In this document: piece by piece, positions 1-5,717 of the stretch
How positions within the stretch are numbered: position 1 is the first letter of the stretch
Layout: the number at the start of each line of letters is the position of its first letter
Assembly: GCA_964584305.1 (NCBI GenBank)
Contig: CAZOZL010000026.1
Coordinates: forward strand, 1-10,954
Source of the DNA: SB11 sp964584305
Lineage (GTDB): Bacteria > Bacteroidota > Bacteroidia > UBA8524
Length of the DNA stretch: 10,954 nucleotides
Direction: 5' to 3'
The notes under the pieces: generated by a model
The model's database searches: none
What the model was told of the DNA's origin: nothing
What the model saw: the letters and a program-made list of their open reading frames with translations, nothing else
Program-made: the position numbers and the translations under genes

Positions 1-51
<51 letters not shown>

Positions 52-132
52 AAAAAATTTTGAAAATTAACTATTATGGATTTATAAACTCGAAAGTTGT
101 TAAACTTCGAGGTCCGCTATTTCTTTTCAATA

Positions 133-144
133 CTTCAAAGAACT
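133..144 (-). promoter_or_regulatory. boxA-like antitermination site in the rRNA leader
   Basis: The minus strand reads AGTTCTTTGAAG, close to the boxA element of rRNA leaders (TGCTCTTTAACA in E. coli), which recruits the NusB/NusE antitermination complex. It lies about 80 bases before the mature 16S 5' end, a normal place for such a site. Identification is by motif and position only. Confidence 0.6.
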
Positions 145-190
145 TAATCTATATATCTGTTTACTTTCGTAAACTGTGAAAAAGATTTCA

Positions 191-240
191 GTTTTGGGGC
201 TGTAAATACACTCTTAAAATTTATAAAAATCTTACCAGTG
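191..240 (-). repeat. Decayed copy of the rRNA promoter module
   Basis: The + strand has GGGGCTG followed by TAAATACACTC, matching GGGGCTG-CAAATGTAACTC of the intact module at 481-500. The -7 box has decayed (TGTATTTA on the minus strand in place of TAnnTTTG) and no TTG lies at the expected -33 position. It sits about 98 bp from the next module, in step with the array. It is probably inactive. Confidence 0.4.
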
Positions 241-300
241 TTTTGTTATTTATAACTCACAACCTTATTCTAAAGAACGCCTCTCTTTTTAAGAGGGCTG

Positions 301-330
301 CAAATGTAATTCTTTTGTTTTTATTCGCAA
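301..330 (-). promoter_or_regulatory. rRNA promoter P1 (nearest to 16S)
   Basis: The minus strand has TTG (328-330), 19 bases, then TACATTTG (301-308). This matches the Bacteroidota primary sigma consensus TTG/TAnnTTTG with ideal spacing. The -7 box is followed by CAGCCC, a C-rich discriminator that stands out in AT-rich DNA. Upstream of the TTG is an A/T-rich block that could act as an UP element. Confidence 0.8.
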
Positions 331-393
331 GAATTATTTTTGACTTTTTTTAAAACTTTTTAAATGAACTTTCTTTCGATTTAAAAAGGGGTG

Positions 394-422
394 CAAACAT
401 ACTTCTTTTTACTTTCGAGCAA
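394..422 (-). promoter_or_regulatory. rRNA promoter P2
   Basis: The minus strand has TTG (420-422, preceded by T), 18 bases, then TATGTTTG (394-401), again matching TAnnTTTG. It is followed by CACCCC. The 21-base AT-rich block upstream is identical to that of P1, so these two modules look like the most recent duplicates. Confidence 0.78.
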
Positions 423-487
423 AGAATTATTTTTGACTTTTTTTTACCTCTCTTTATTTTTAAGACACCTCTTTTTTTAAGGGGCTG

Positions 488-517
488 CAAATGTAACTCT
501 TTTGTTTTTACACGCAA
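488..517 (-). promoter_or_regulatory. rRNA promoter P3
   Basis: The minus strand has TTG (515-517), 19 bases, then TACATTTG (488-495) and the discriminator CAGCCCC. The -7 box and spacer (AAAACAAAAG core) are nearly the same as in P1. Confidence 0.8.
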
Positions 518-549
518 GATATTAATTCACTTTTTCTTGTTTCATTTGT

Positions 550-560
550 TTAAAGAACTC
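550..560 (-). promoter_or_regulatory. boxA-like site inside promoter unit 4
   Basis: The minus strand reads GAGTTCTTTAA here and continues AACA, close to rRNA boxA. It lies about 20 bases downstream of the P4 -7 box, so only transcripts from P4 or P5 would carry it. A similar CGTTCTTTA lies at 271-279, downstream of P1. These may be working antitermination sites or relics of the duplicated module. Confidence 0.4.
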
Positions 561-580
561 CCTTTTATCCGAAGGGGCTG

Positions 581-610
581 CAAAGGTAATACCTTTTGAT
601 TTATCAGCAA
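581..610 (-). promoter_or_regulatory. rRNA promoter P4
   Basis: The minus strand has TTG (608-610), 19 bases, then TACCTTTG (581-588), followed by CAGCCCC. The downstream sequence CCCTT-CGGATA-AAAGGG (minus strand) could fold as a short hairpin in the 5' end of its transcript. Confidence 0.8.
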
Positions 611-671
611 GATAAATTTTAAAAAATCTTTCCCTTTTTGTTATTCAGCCATATCTTTCAGAACGGGAGGG

Positions 672-700
672 CAAAGGTAATATTATTTATTATCCATCAA
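672..700 (-). promoter_or_regulatory. rRNA promoter P5 (farthest from 16S)
   Basis: The minus strand has TTG (698-700, preceded by TT), 18 bases, then TACCTTTG (672-679), followed by the C-rich CCCTCCCG. It is the outermost copy and the most diverged outside the two boxes. About 620 bp separate it from the mature 16S end. Confidence 0.75.
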
Positions 701-762
701 ACCCCATTGTACACTATTTAGTGTTTAATTCTCTTACACACTGATAATCAATGTGATTTTTT

Positions 763-796
763 TAGCCTTTGGCTACCGATAGGTTGAAACCTACCG
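763..796. repeat. Two adjacent hairpins, the second of AGGTT/AACCT type
   Basis: TAGCC-TTT-GGCTA (763-775) is a perfect 5-bp hairpin. It is followed directly by CCGATAGGTT-GA-AACCTACCG (776-796), whose arms pair except for one mismatch. The second hairpin has the same core as the longer palindrome at 7957-7978, so both may belong to one family of small dispersed palindromes. No transposase or target-site duplication is visible. Confidence 0.55.
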
Positions 797-922
797 CTTA
801 TAATATAAGACCTTCGCTAGTAGCTATTGGCTTTTAGTCCCACTAATACTGCGTTCCTCGCCTTTGGAGAAGGGTTTTGTGGTAACCTTTCCTTTGTTAT
901 AATTTCGGATGCTGTTAAAACG

Positions 923-982
923 ACACCTCCCTTTCTCCCTCCTTTACCCACTCACAAGCACTGCAAGGAGGGAAACAGCCGC
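923..982 (-). repeat. Dispersed CT/GA-rich repeat, copy A
   Basis: Read on the minus strand it starts GCGGCTGTTTCCCTCCTTGC and continues through GA-rich sequence to GGGAGGTGT. Copy B at 2717-2780 (+ strand) has the same order of blocks: GCGGC, GGTTTCCCTCC, TGCAGT, GCTTG, AAGGAG, GGGAGGGGTGT. Both lie next to but outside genes. Internal CCTCC and GGAGG blocks could pair into a hairpin. Confidence 0.6.
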
Positions 983-1187
983 ACAATCCTGCCCATGCCA
1001 TCATTGCGACATAAGCTGGGAAGTTAAGATTTTCCCTTGCAACGATTTTTAATCTCTAAACAGTCTTATTTATTGTGCTTAATAGTTATCGCTACAACGT
1101 GCTATTAAATAGTTTGGATATAGTTTGAATATCAATCCATCACTAGTTTTTTACAGTTTTAGCATTATTATTGCTTACCTACTACCT

Positions 1188-1613
1188 ATGTTATTTACAC
1201 TAAAGAACACGGTGCTTATACTATTATATAGTACAGTATTCTCGCTTTTTGCAAGCGCGCAAACTGATATTAAAGTAGGAGACTCTCTTACTTTAGGCAG
1301 CTGTGGCAATACCGAGTTTGGTTTTCTTCATATTGATAAGGTGGTTAAAACCCGCTGGGTTGATAGAGGGCTTACTTATGATAGTGTTACTGGCGATGGT
1401 TTTTATCTCTATTTTTTTAATGAAGGGGATGCAGATAGCAAGCGGTTGCCTTGCGAGTATGCAGGCAGAAAGTTTAGAATTGCGAGTATGGACTATCATA
1501 AAAATGACGATGGTAGCAAAAGGTTAGTCATTTTAGGGCAAATTGAGAATGAAAGAACCGTGCTTTGGATAGAGGTTGATGCTGCCATAAAAGCAAAAGA
1601 GCTTACTTTATAG
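1188..1613 (+). CDS. Small secreted protein of unknown function
   Basis: The frame encodes 141 residues from the ATG at 1188. I chose this start because it begins a clean signal peptide: a short N-terminus with one Lys, a hydrophobic stretch, then ASA-Q, a typical signal peptidase I site at about residues 23-26. A TTG at 1125 in the same frame would add 21 residues and blur the signal. The mature protein of about 115 residues is mixed and polar, with a GDSLTLGSCG segment near its start and a second Cys in LPCEYAG. These two Cys could form a disulfide. I recognise no family. It ends 16 bases before the glycosyltransferase gene on the same strand, so the two are probably co-transcribed. That context hints at a role in the periplasm or envelope, but this is inference. 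Confidence 0.7.
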   Translation: MLFTLKNTVLILLYSTVFSLFASAQTDIKVGDSLTLGSCGNTEFGFLHIDKVVKTRWVDRGLTYDSVTGDGFYLYFFNEGDADSKRLPCEYAGRKFRIASMDYHKNDDGSKRLVILGQIENERTVLWIEVDAAIKAKELTL

Positions 1614-1629
1614 GTATATTGCGCCTGTT

Positions 1630-2634
1630 TTGAAAGTACTACTAATACGTTTTAGCTCCATTGGCGATATTGTGCTTACTACGCCTGTTATCCGCTGCCT
1701 AAAGCAGCAAATTGAAAACATAGAAATTCACTACCTCACCAAATCACAGTTTAAAAACATTGTTAGCACTAATATATATATAGACAAGGTTCATACATTA
1801 GATACATCACTTGCCAATACCATTACACTTTTAAGGCAAGAAAACTACGATGGGGTGATAGACCTGCACAATAACTTACGCACGCAACGGGTGAAGCTGG
1901 CACTAAACAAACCCTCGCACTCGTTTAAAAAGCTAAATTTTAAGAAATGGCTGTTAGTGAAATTTAAAACTAACCATTTGCCTGCTATACATATAGTAGA
2001 TAGGTATATGGAAACGGTAGCCCACTTGGGCGTAAAAAATGATGGACAAGGCTTGGATTACTTTATTACTAATTTAGAAAAAACCCTTCCCCCTACCCTA
2101 CCTGCTATATATGCCAAAGGACATATAGCTTTTGCTATTGGCGGGCAGCACAGCACAAAAAAACTACCCAACGCCAAAATAGTAGAAATACTACAAGGGT
2201 TAAACTACCCTGTTATATTATTAGGCGGAAAAGAGGATGCTGAAAATGGTGAAGCAATTGTAAAAGCACTACCACAAGCAAATATTATAAATAGATGTGG
2301 TGTGTTTAGCTTAAACCAATCAGCATTGGCAGTAAAAAACAGTAAATGCTTAATTACCCACGACACGGGTATGATGCACATAGGTGCAGCATTAAACATA
2401 CCTATACTATCGGTATGGGGCAATACAGTACCACAGTTTGGTATGATGCCTTATTATAAACACGATTCTAAAGCAGCTTTGCAAGCTGAAATATTTGAGG
2501 TGTTGGACTTAAAATGCCGCCCTTGCTCTAAAATAGGATACGATAAATGCCCCCAAGGACATTTTGATTGTATGGTGAAACAAGATAGCAAAGCCCTATC
2601 AAAAAAAGCACTGTTAATAGCAGGTGCAAAGTGA
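1630..2634 (+). CDS. Glycosyltransferase family 9 (LPS heptosyltransferase-like)
   Basis: This 334-residue protein is a GT-B fold enzyme of family GT9, which contains the ADP-heptose:LPS heptosyltransferases that build the LPS inner core at the cytoplasmic face of the inner membrane. The N-terminus MKVLLIRFSSIGDIVLTTPV is the family's opening strand and loop. The donor-binding half has LLGGKED (198-203) and the conserved HDTGMMH (244-250) before IPILSVWG. A C-terminal cluster of four Cys (296, 299, 307, 314), of the form CxPCS...CPQGHFxC, is common in Bacteroidota members. The start is TTG: the conserved N-terminus begins exactly there and no in-frame ATG would keep it. The length is normal. 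It follows the small secreted protein by 16 bases. The exact donor and acceptor cannot be read from sequence, and heptose is only the family default. Confidence 0.92.
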   Translation: MKVLLIRFSSIGDIVLTTPVIRCLKQQIENIEIHYLTKSQFKNIVSTNIYIDKVHTLDTSLANTITLLRQENYDGVIDLHNNLRTQRVKLALNKPSHSFKKLNFKKWLLVKFKTNHLPAIHIVDRYMETVAHLGVKNDGQGLDYFITNLEKTLPPTLPAIYAKGHIAFAIGGQHSTKKLPNAKIVEILQGLNYPVILLGGKEDAENGEAIVKALPQANIINRCGVFSLNQSALAVKNSKCLITHDTGMMHIGAALNIPILSVWGNTVPQFGMMPYYKHDSKAALQAEIFEVLDLKCRPCSKIGYDKCPQGHFDCMVKQDSKALSKKALLIAGAK

Positions 2635-2648
2635 GACTTAAAACCGTA

Positions 2649-2671
2649 GCAAGAGACTCCGCTCTCTTTTT
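2649..2671 (+). terminator. Likely intrinsic terminator after the glycosyltransferase gene
   Basis: AAGAGA (2651-2656), loop CTCCGC and TCTCTT (2663-2668) form a 6-bp stem followed directly by more T residues. It begins 15 bases after the stop codon. The stem is short and AT-leaning, so strength is uncertain. Confidence 0.45.
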
Positions 2672-2696
2672 AGCTATATAGTTGTGTGCGTTTACA

Positions 2697-2721
2697 GAGC
2701 TTGCCGCAGAGCAAGCGCGGC
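2697..2721. repeat. GC-rich hairpin beside dispersed repeat copy B
   Basis: GCTTG ... CAAGC and GCCGC ... GCGGC are two overlapping, mutually exclusive stems in this short GC-rich stretch between convergent genes. It abuts repeat copy B and may be part of the same element, or may serve as a terminator. Confidence 0.35.
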
Positions 2722-2780
2722 GGTTTCCCTCCTGCAGTAGCTTGAGGGGAGGCAAGGAGAGACATAAAAAGGGAGGGGTG
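2717..2780 (+). repeat. Dispersed CT/GA-rich repeat, copy B
   Basis: This is the partner of copy A (923-982), in the opposite orientation. Shared blocks in order are GCGGC, GTTTCCCTCC, TGCAGT, GCTTG, AAGGAG and GGGAGG(GG)TGT. The middle differs between the copies. It fills most of the space between the convergent glycosyltransferase and DsbA-like genes. Confidence 0.6.
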
Positions 2781-2809
2781 TAATCTTTGCCATACAGCAC
2801 ATTGCCACG

Positions 2810-3817
2810 CTACCCTATAAATCTCCAGAAAAAACCGAATTTTTGATTTTCCTTTCTGACAAGCCCTTTTTTAACTAACTGCTCAAGGTTTAAAATGGTT
2901 GTTTCTTTATCGTTAGATAAAATAAAAGAAATTTCTTTGGTAGATAAGTATCCGTGTGTTTTAAGCAAATCCAACTCGGATAAATGGATTGACTTTGGCT
3001 CAATTTTCTCACCCAAAGCCTTTTCTAAAGCAAGCACATAGTTTTTATAGCCTGCCATTCCCGAAATTCTAAACCCAGTAGTTGTTTTTCCCACAAAAAT
3101 AAATGTAGGGAAACCTCTAACTCCCATATTTTTACCTTCTTCTATTTCATTATAAAAACTTTGCTTAACCGTCTCACTATGATAATCTGCCAAAAACTGA
3201 ACGGTATCTCCATTACATTTTGCAACAGCTTCTAACAAAAATACCTCTTTTGTAATATTCTTTTTTTCTAAAAATACCATTTCTCTGATATATCTTAAAA
3301 ACTTTAAAGCCCTCTCGTTCCCTTGTTTTTGAACGGCTTTAAATGCAATAGAAGGTGGGTAGGATGATGATAATGGGTCTTCCGCCCAAATATCCCCATT
3401 AATACTCATTCCTGAATATTCTCCCACCTCATCCCAGTGGTGCGCAACATCACTTGGTTTTGAGATTCCATTTCCTGCATCGTTAAACCCATCCCAATTT
3501 GGGAGCAAGCCTCCCATTTTGTACTCCACATTTAGGTAATCACCGTACTCTAACTTAAATTTTTTTAATTCTGGTTCAATTGCCCAACAGGCAGAGCAAA
3601 TAGGGTCTGTATAATATATTAGTGTAGTTTTTTTTTGTTGGTTTAGTTCTATCTCTTCTATCCCACTCTCGTTTGTGGGTGTACAGACACCTGTTTCTAT
3701 TTCGCAAACAAAGTTTTTACCTTTTTCCGTATTCATAATTTCTTTTTTAGATTGGTAATTGCAAGCGGATAGAAAACTTAAAAAGGCTATACCCAAAATA
3801 ATAGTTTTGATATGCAT
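2810..3817 (-). CDS. DsbA/YjbH-like thioredoxin-fold lipoprotein
   Basis: This 335-residue protein has a thioredoxin-fold domain of the DsbA superfamily, closest in feel to the YjbH/SpxH-like group. The redox motif CSAC (74-77) follows TDPI and precedes WAIEPE. GVRGFPTF places the cis-proline at Pro237. Between them is a helical insert containing GISKPSDVAHHWDEV. The first 19 residues form a lipoprotein signal (hydrophobic stretch, then LSAC with Cys19). After it comes a CEIETGVC motif (38-45), a second Cys pair. The last 60 residues, after about 275, look like a winged helix-turn-helix. The family is a thiol-disulfide oxidoreductase or a ClpXP adaptor. A Met at 28 could start a cytosolic form without the signal. 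It lies 12 bases downstream of an Old Yellow Enzyme remnant. The substrate is unknown. Confidence 0.82.
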   Translation of the reverse strand: MHIKTIILGIAFLSFLSACNYQSKKEIMNTEKGKNFVCEIETGVCTPTNESGIEEIELNQQKKTTLIYYTDPICSACWAIEPELKKFKLEYGDYLNVEYKMGGLLPNWDGFNDAGNGISKPSDVAHHWDEVGEYSGMSINGDIWAEDPLSSSYPPSIAFKAVQKQGNERALKFLRYIREMVFLEKKNITKEVFLLEAVAKCNGDTVQFLADYHSETVKQSFYNEIEEGKNMGVRGFPTFIFVGKTTTGFRISGMAGYKNYVLALEKALGEKIEPKSIHLSELDLLKTHGYLSTKEISFILSNDKETTILNLEQLVKKGLVRKENQKFGFFWRFIG

Positions 3818-3829
3818 ACAAAATTAGTT

Positions 3830-4027
3830 TTAGTGATTTACCAATGGATAATCCAAATAGCCTTCTTCGCCCGAAGTATAAAATGTATCAGGATTGGGCT
3901 CATTTAGTTCTGTATTTTTTTGAAACCGTTGTACAAAATCAGCATTAGCCAAAAATGCTTTACCAAATGCAACTACACTGGATTCATTGTTTTTTAAAAT
4001 ACCAAATGTTCTTTTCTTTTTGTCCAT
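3830..4027 (-). pseudogene. C-terminal remnant of an Old Yellow Enzyme (NemA-type alkene reductase)
   Basis: The last 65 residues of the frame, from MDKKK to the stop, match the C-terminus of NemA/OYE flavin reductases in order: SSVVAFGKAFLANADFVQRF, then ELNEPNPDTFY, then GEEGYLDYP. Full enzymes are about 360 residues with an FMN-binding barrel. Here the barrel is gone, and the codons upstream (4028-4111) give an unrelated Ile/Leu/Ser-rich sequence. I found no trace of the missing part in the 224 bp up to the next gene. A short product could still be made from the ATG at 4025-4027, but it could not bind FMN as known OYEs do. It is most likely debris of a deletion, left in front of the DsbA-like gene with which the intact gene may once have formed an operon. 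Confidence 0.75.
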
Positions 4028-4108
4028 AAAAAATGAGAAACTTAATAGCAAAATTATTAAAATTAAGGACTTTATTAAGTGATAATATTTATAGTACTCA
4101 CCCTGTAC

Positions 4109-4116
4109 CAAATATA
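4109..4116 (-). promoter_or_regulatory. Possible -7 promoter element upstream of the OYE remnant and DsbA-like gene
   Basis: The minus strand reads TATATTTG, a perfect TAnnTTTG. The nearest upstream TTG is about 30 bases away, which is too far. It could drive transcription through the remnant into the DsbA-like gene. A single TAnnTTTG is expected by chance several times in DNA this AT-rich, so this is weak. Confidence 0.25.
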
Positions 4117-4335
4117 CTAAAAATTAGTTCTTTAACTTAAAAAGTTCAATTAATCGTATCAAACTCCATTTTTAAAATGGGCTTATAATAAAGCATATAC
4201 CAATAAAGAGAGAATTACCCCAAAAATAGATAGACTTTTGATGAATGCTATTGCACAATATACTGTTTAATTACGAATACACTTTTTTGGCAGGCTATTT
4301 TCATAGAAATTTGCATAACCAAAAACCATAGTAGT

Positions 4336-5619
4336 ATGGCAACCATTTTTGATAGTCTTCCACACCCAACTGTAATAATTATTGGTGGTGGTTTTGCAGG
4401 CTTACGCTTGGCAAAACAGCTAAACAAGAGAAACTTTAAAGTATATCTTCTTGATAAAAACAACTATCATACTTTTCAACCTTTGCTATACCAAGTAGCT
4501 ACGGGTGGTTTGGGCAGTGATGCTATTGCTTACCCTTTTAGAAAAATGATAGGCAAAATGCGTAACGTATCGTTTCGCATGGCAAAGGTGAAACGTATTG
4601 ATGAAGCAAATAGTGAAGTAATTACCGATGTAGGTAATTTTAAATACAACTACCTTGTAATAGCCACAGGAGCAGTAACCAATTTTTTTGGCAATAAAGC
4701 CATTGAATATTGGAGTATGCCTTTAAAAAGCATACCCCAATCATTGGACATTCGTAGTGATTTGCTGCAAGAGTTTGAAAAAGCAATGGCTGCACCAACA
4801 ATTGCTGATAAACAACGCATACTAAATTTTGTAATTGTAGGGGCAGGACCTACTGGTGTTGAACTTGCTGGCGCAATGGCTGAAATAAAGAAAACAGTAC
4901 TGCCCAACGACTATACTGAAATTGACCCAAATTTGATGACTATTAACTTAGTAGAATCAAGCCCAAGGGTTTTATCTGCCATGAGTATGAACGCATCAGA
5001 AGGGGCGGCTACATTTTTACAAAAAATGGGAGTAAATGTGCTTGTAAACACTGCTGTACAAGAGTTTGATGGGCAAACTATGAAACTAAGCAATGGTAGT
5101 ACAATGAGTACCGAAACAGTAATATGGTCTGCTGGGGTGAAAGGAAATATTGTTGAAGGCGTTGCAAAAGCAGAAACTATAAGAAGTAGGTATAAAGTAA
5201 ACCAATACAACCAAATAGAAGGGTACGAGAATATTTTTGCCATTGGCGATGTAGCCTTTATGGAAACAAAAGAGTATGCTAAAGGGCACCCACAAGTAGC
5301 ACAGGTGGCTATGCAACAAGCTGGTTTATTAGCAAAAAATCTAAAAAGCATTACACAAAAAACAGCCTTACAGCCTTTTAAATATAGCGACAAAGGAAGT
5401 ATGGCTACCATAGGCAGACACAAAGCCGTAGTAGATTTACCTTACTACAAATTTAAAGGTTGGTTTGCATGGTATATATGGATGTTTATACACCTGATAA
5501 TGCTGGTGGGATTTCGTAACCGATTTGTAGTTTTTGTAAATTGGATGTGGAGTTTTTTTACCTACCAACGTGCCATTAGGCTAATTATCCGCCCGTATAA
5601 AAAAGAGAAAATTAAGTAA
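4336..5619 (+). CDS. ndh: Type II NADH dehydrogenase (NDH-2)
   Basis: This 427-residue flavoprotein passes electrons from NADH to membrane quinone without pumping protons. The N-terminal FAD-binding Rossmann motif GGGFAG is at 17-22, and the family signature NYHTFQPLLYQVATGGL follows. A second Rossmann motif GAGPTGVE (169-176) binds NADH. The segment YENIFAIGDVA near residue 300 is the second FAD contact. The C-terminal 60 residues are rich in Trp, Phe and Tyr (FAWYIWMFIHLIMLVGF), forming the amphipathic helix or membrane segment that anchors NDH-2 to the inner face of the membrane, and the tail is basic. The length is typical. It stands alone on its strand and converges with recG. I see no good promoter directly upstream. 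Other FAD-dependent pyridine nucleotide oxidoreductases are less likely given the full NDH-2 pattern. Confidence 0.93.
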   Translation: MATIFDSLPHPTVIIIGGGFAGLRLAKQLNKRNFKVYLLDKNNYHTFQPLLYQVATGGLGSDAIAYPFRKMIGKMRNVSFRMAKVKRIDEANSEVITDVGNFKYNYLVIATGAVTNFFGNKAIEYWSMPLKSIPQSLDIRSDLLQEFEKAMAAPTIADKQRILNFVIVGAGPTGVELAGAMAEIKKTVLPNDYTEIDPNLMTINLVESSPRVLSAMSMNASEGAATFLQKMGVNVLVNTAVQEFDGQTMKLSNGSTMSTETVIWSAGVKGNIVEGVAKAETIRSRYKVNQYNQIEGYENIFAIGDVAFMETKEYAKGHPQVAQVAMQQAGLLAKNLKSITQKTALQPFKYSDKGSMATIGRHKAVVDLPYYKFKGWFAWYIWMFIHLIMLVGFRNRFVVFVNWMWSFFTYQRAIRLIIRPYKKEKIK

Positions 5620-5636
5620 GCTGATTTACTTATTGT

Positions 5637-5661
5637 ATTTTGTGAAGGATTAACACAAAAT
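5637..5661. terminator. AT-rich inverted repeat between convergent ndh and recG
   Basis: ATTTTGTG (5637-5644) and CACAAAAT (5654-5661) are perfect 8-base arms around a 9-base loop, 18 bases after the ndh stop. The arms supply T-rich or A-rich flanks on either strand, so it could end transcription in both directions. Low GC content makes the hairpin weak. Confidence 0.4.
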
Positions 5662-5697
5662 TAGTACTCTTTTGAAATCATACTAAAAGATTACTAT

Positions 5698-5717
5698 ACT
5701 ACTTTTGTTTGAGTAGT
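5698..5717. repeat. Small inverted repeat abutting the recG stop codon
   Basis: ACTACT (5698-5703) and AGTAGT (5712-5717) pair around an 8-base loop directly after the recG stop codon. There is no clear T-tract on the recG side. It may add to termination or be chance. Confidence 0.25.

Larger units (their letters stand above)
52..300 (-). other. 16S rRNA leader (transcribed spacer before mature 16S)
   Basis: This stretch lies between the nearest promoter and the mature 16S 5' end and should be transcribed and then trimmed. It contains a boxA-like site at 133-144. It also contains a possible hairpin at 89-111, made of two paired arms of 9 bp (CTCG plus AAGTT against AACTT plus CGAG) with a single bulged A. 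No open frame in it looks like a protein. The extent is inferred from promoter positions, not from a mapped transcript. Confidence 0.75.
270..700 (-). repeat. Tandem array of five ~93-bp rRNA promoter modules
   Basis: Five units repeat with -7 boxes at 301, 394, 488, 581 and 672 (first + strand base), giving steps of 93, 94, 93 and 91 bp. Each unit carries, in minus-strand order, an AT-rich stretch, TTG, 18 or 19 bases, TAnnTTTG, then a short C-rich segment (CAGCCC, CACCCC or CCCTCC). Units 1 and 2 share an exact 21-base AT-rich block (331-351 and 424-444) upstream of the -33 element. Units 1 and 4 each have TAAAGAAC exactly 30 bases from the -7 box. The shared layout points to tandem duplication of one promoter module. 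Confidence 0.85.
701..1187. other. Gene-free stretch with hairpins and a dispersed repeat
   Basis: No convincing gene is seen. The open frame at 827-1027 has repeat-derived, low-complexity sequence and no family resemblance. The stretch holds two adjacent hairpins (763-796), a CT-rich dispersed repeat (923-982), and two direct copies of ATAGTTTG 11 bases apart (1109-1127) just before the next gene. It separates the rRNA promoter array from the divergent protein genes. Confidence 0.6.

Noticed and set aside
270..700. CRISPR array, considered because of the regular spacing
   Set aside because: The shared part is promoter-shaped and diverged, with no identical short repeats alternating with unique spacers of one length, and no cas genes are present.
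827..1027. Open frame of 66 codons on the + strand
   Set aside because: It is built on the CT-rich dispersed repeat (copy A), has no family-like sequence, and lies in a hairpin-rich spacer.
1109..1127. ATAGTTTG twice, 11 bases apart, as -7 boxes of the secreted-protein gene
   Set aside because: TAGTTTG lacks one spacer base of TAnnTTTG in both copies and no well-placed TTG was found.
2528..2800. Open frame of 90 codons on the minus strand
   Set aside because: It overlaps the 3' end of the glycosyltransferase gene and repeat copy B; its PPL/EGN-type stretch is only the translated repeat, also seen in copy A.
4112..4335. Search for the missing N-terminal part of the Old Yellow Enzyme
   Set aside because: Reading the minus strand of this spacer gave no segment that resembles the flavin-binding barrel.
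5700..5707. TACTTTTG on the + strand as a promoter antisense to recG
   Set aside because: The nearest upstream TTG is 25 bases away, nothing downstream is a + strand gene, and single TAnnTTTG matches are expected by chance in AT-rich DNA.
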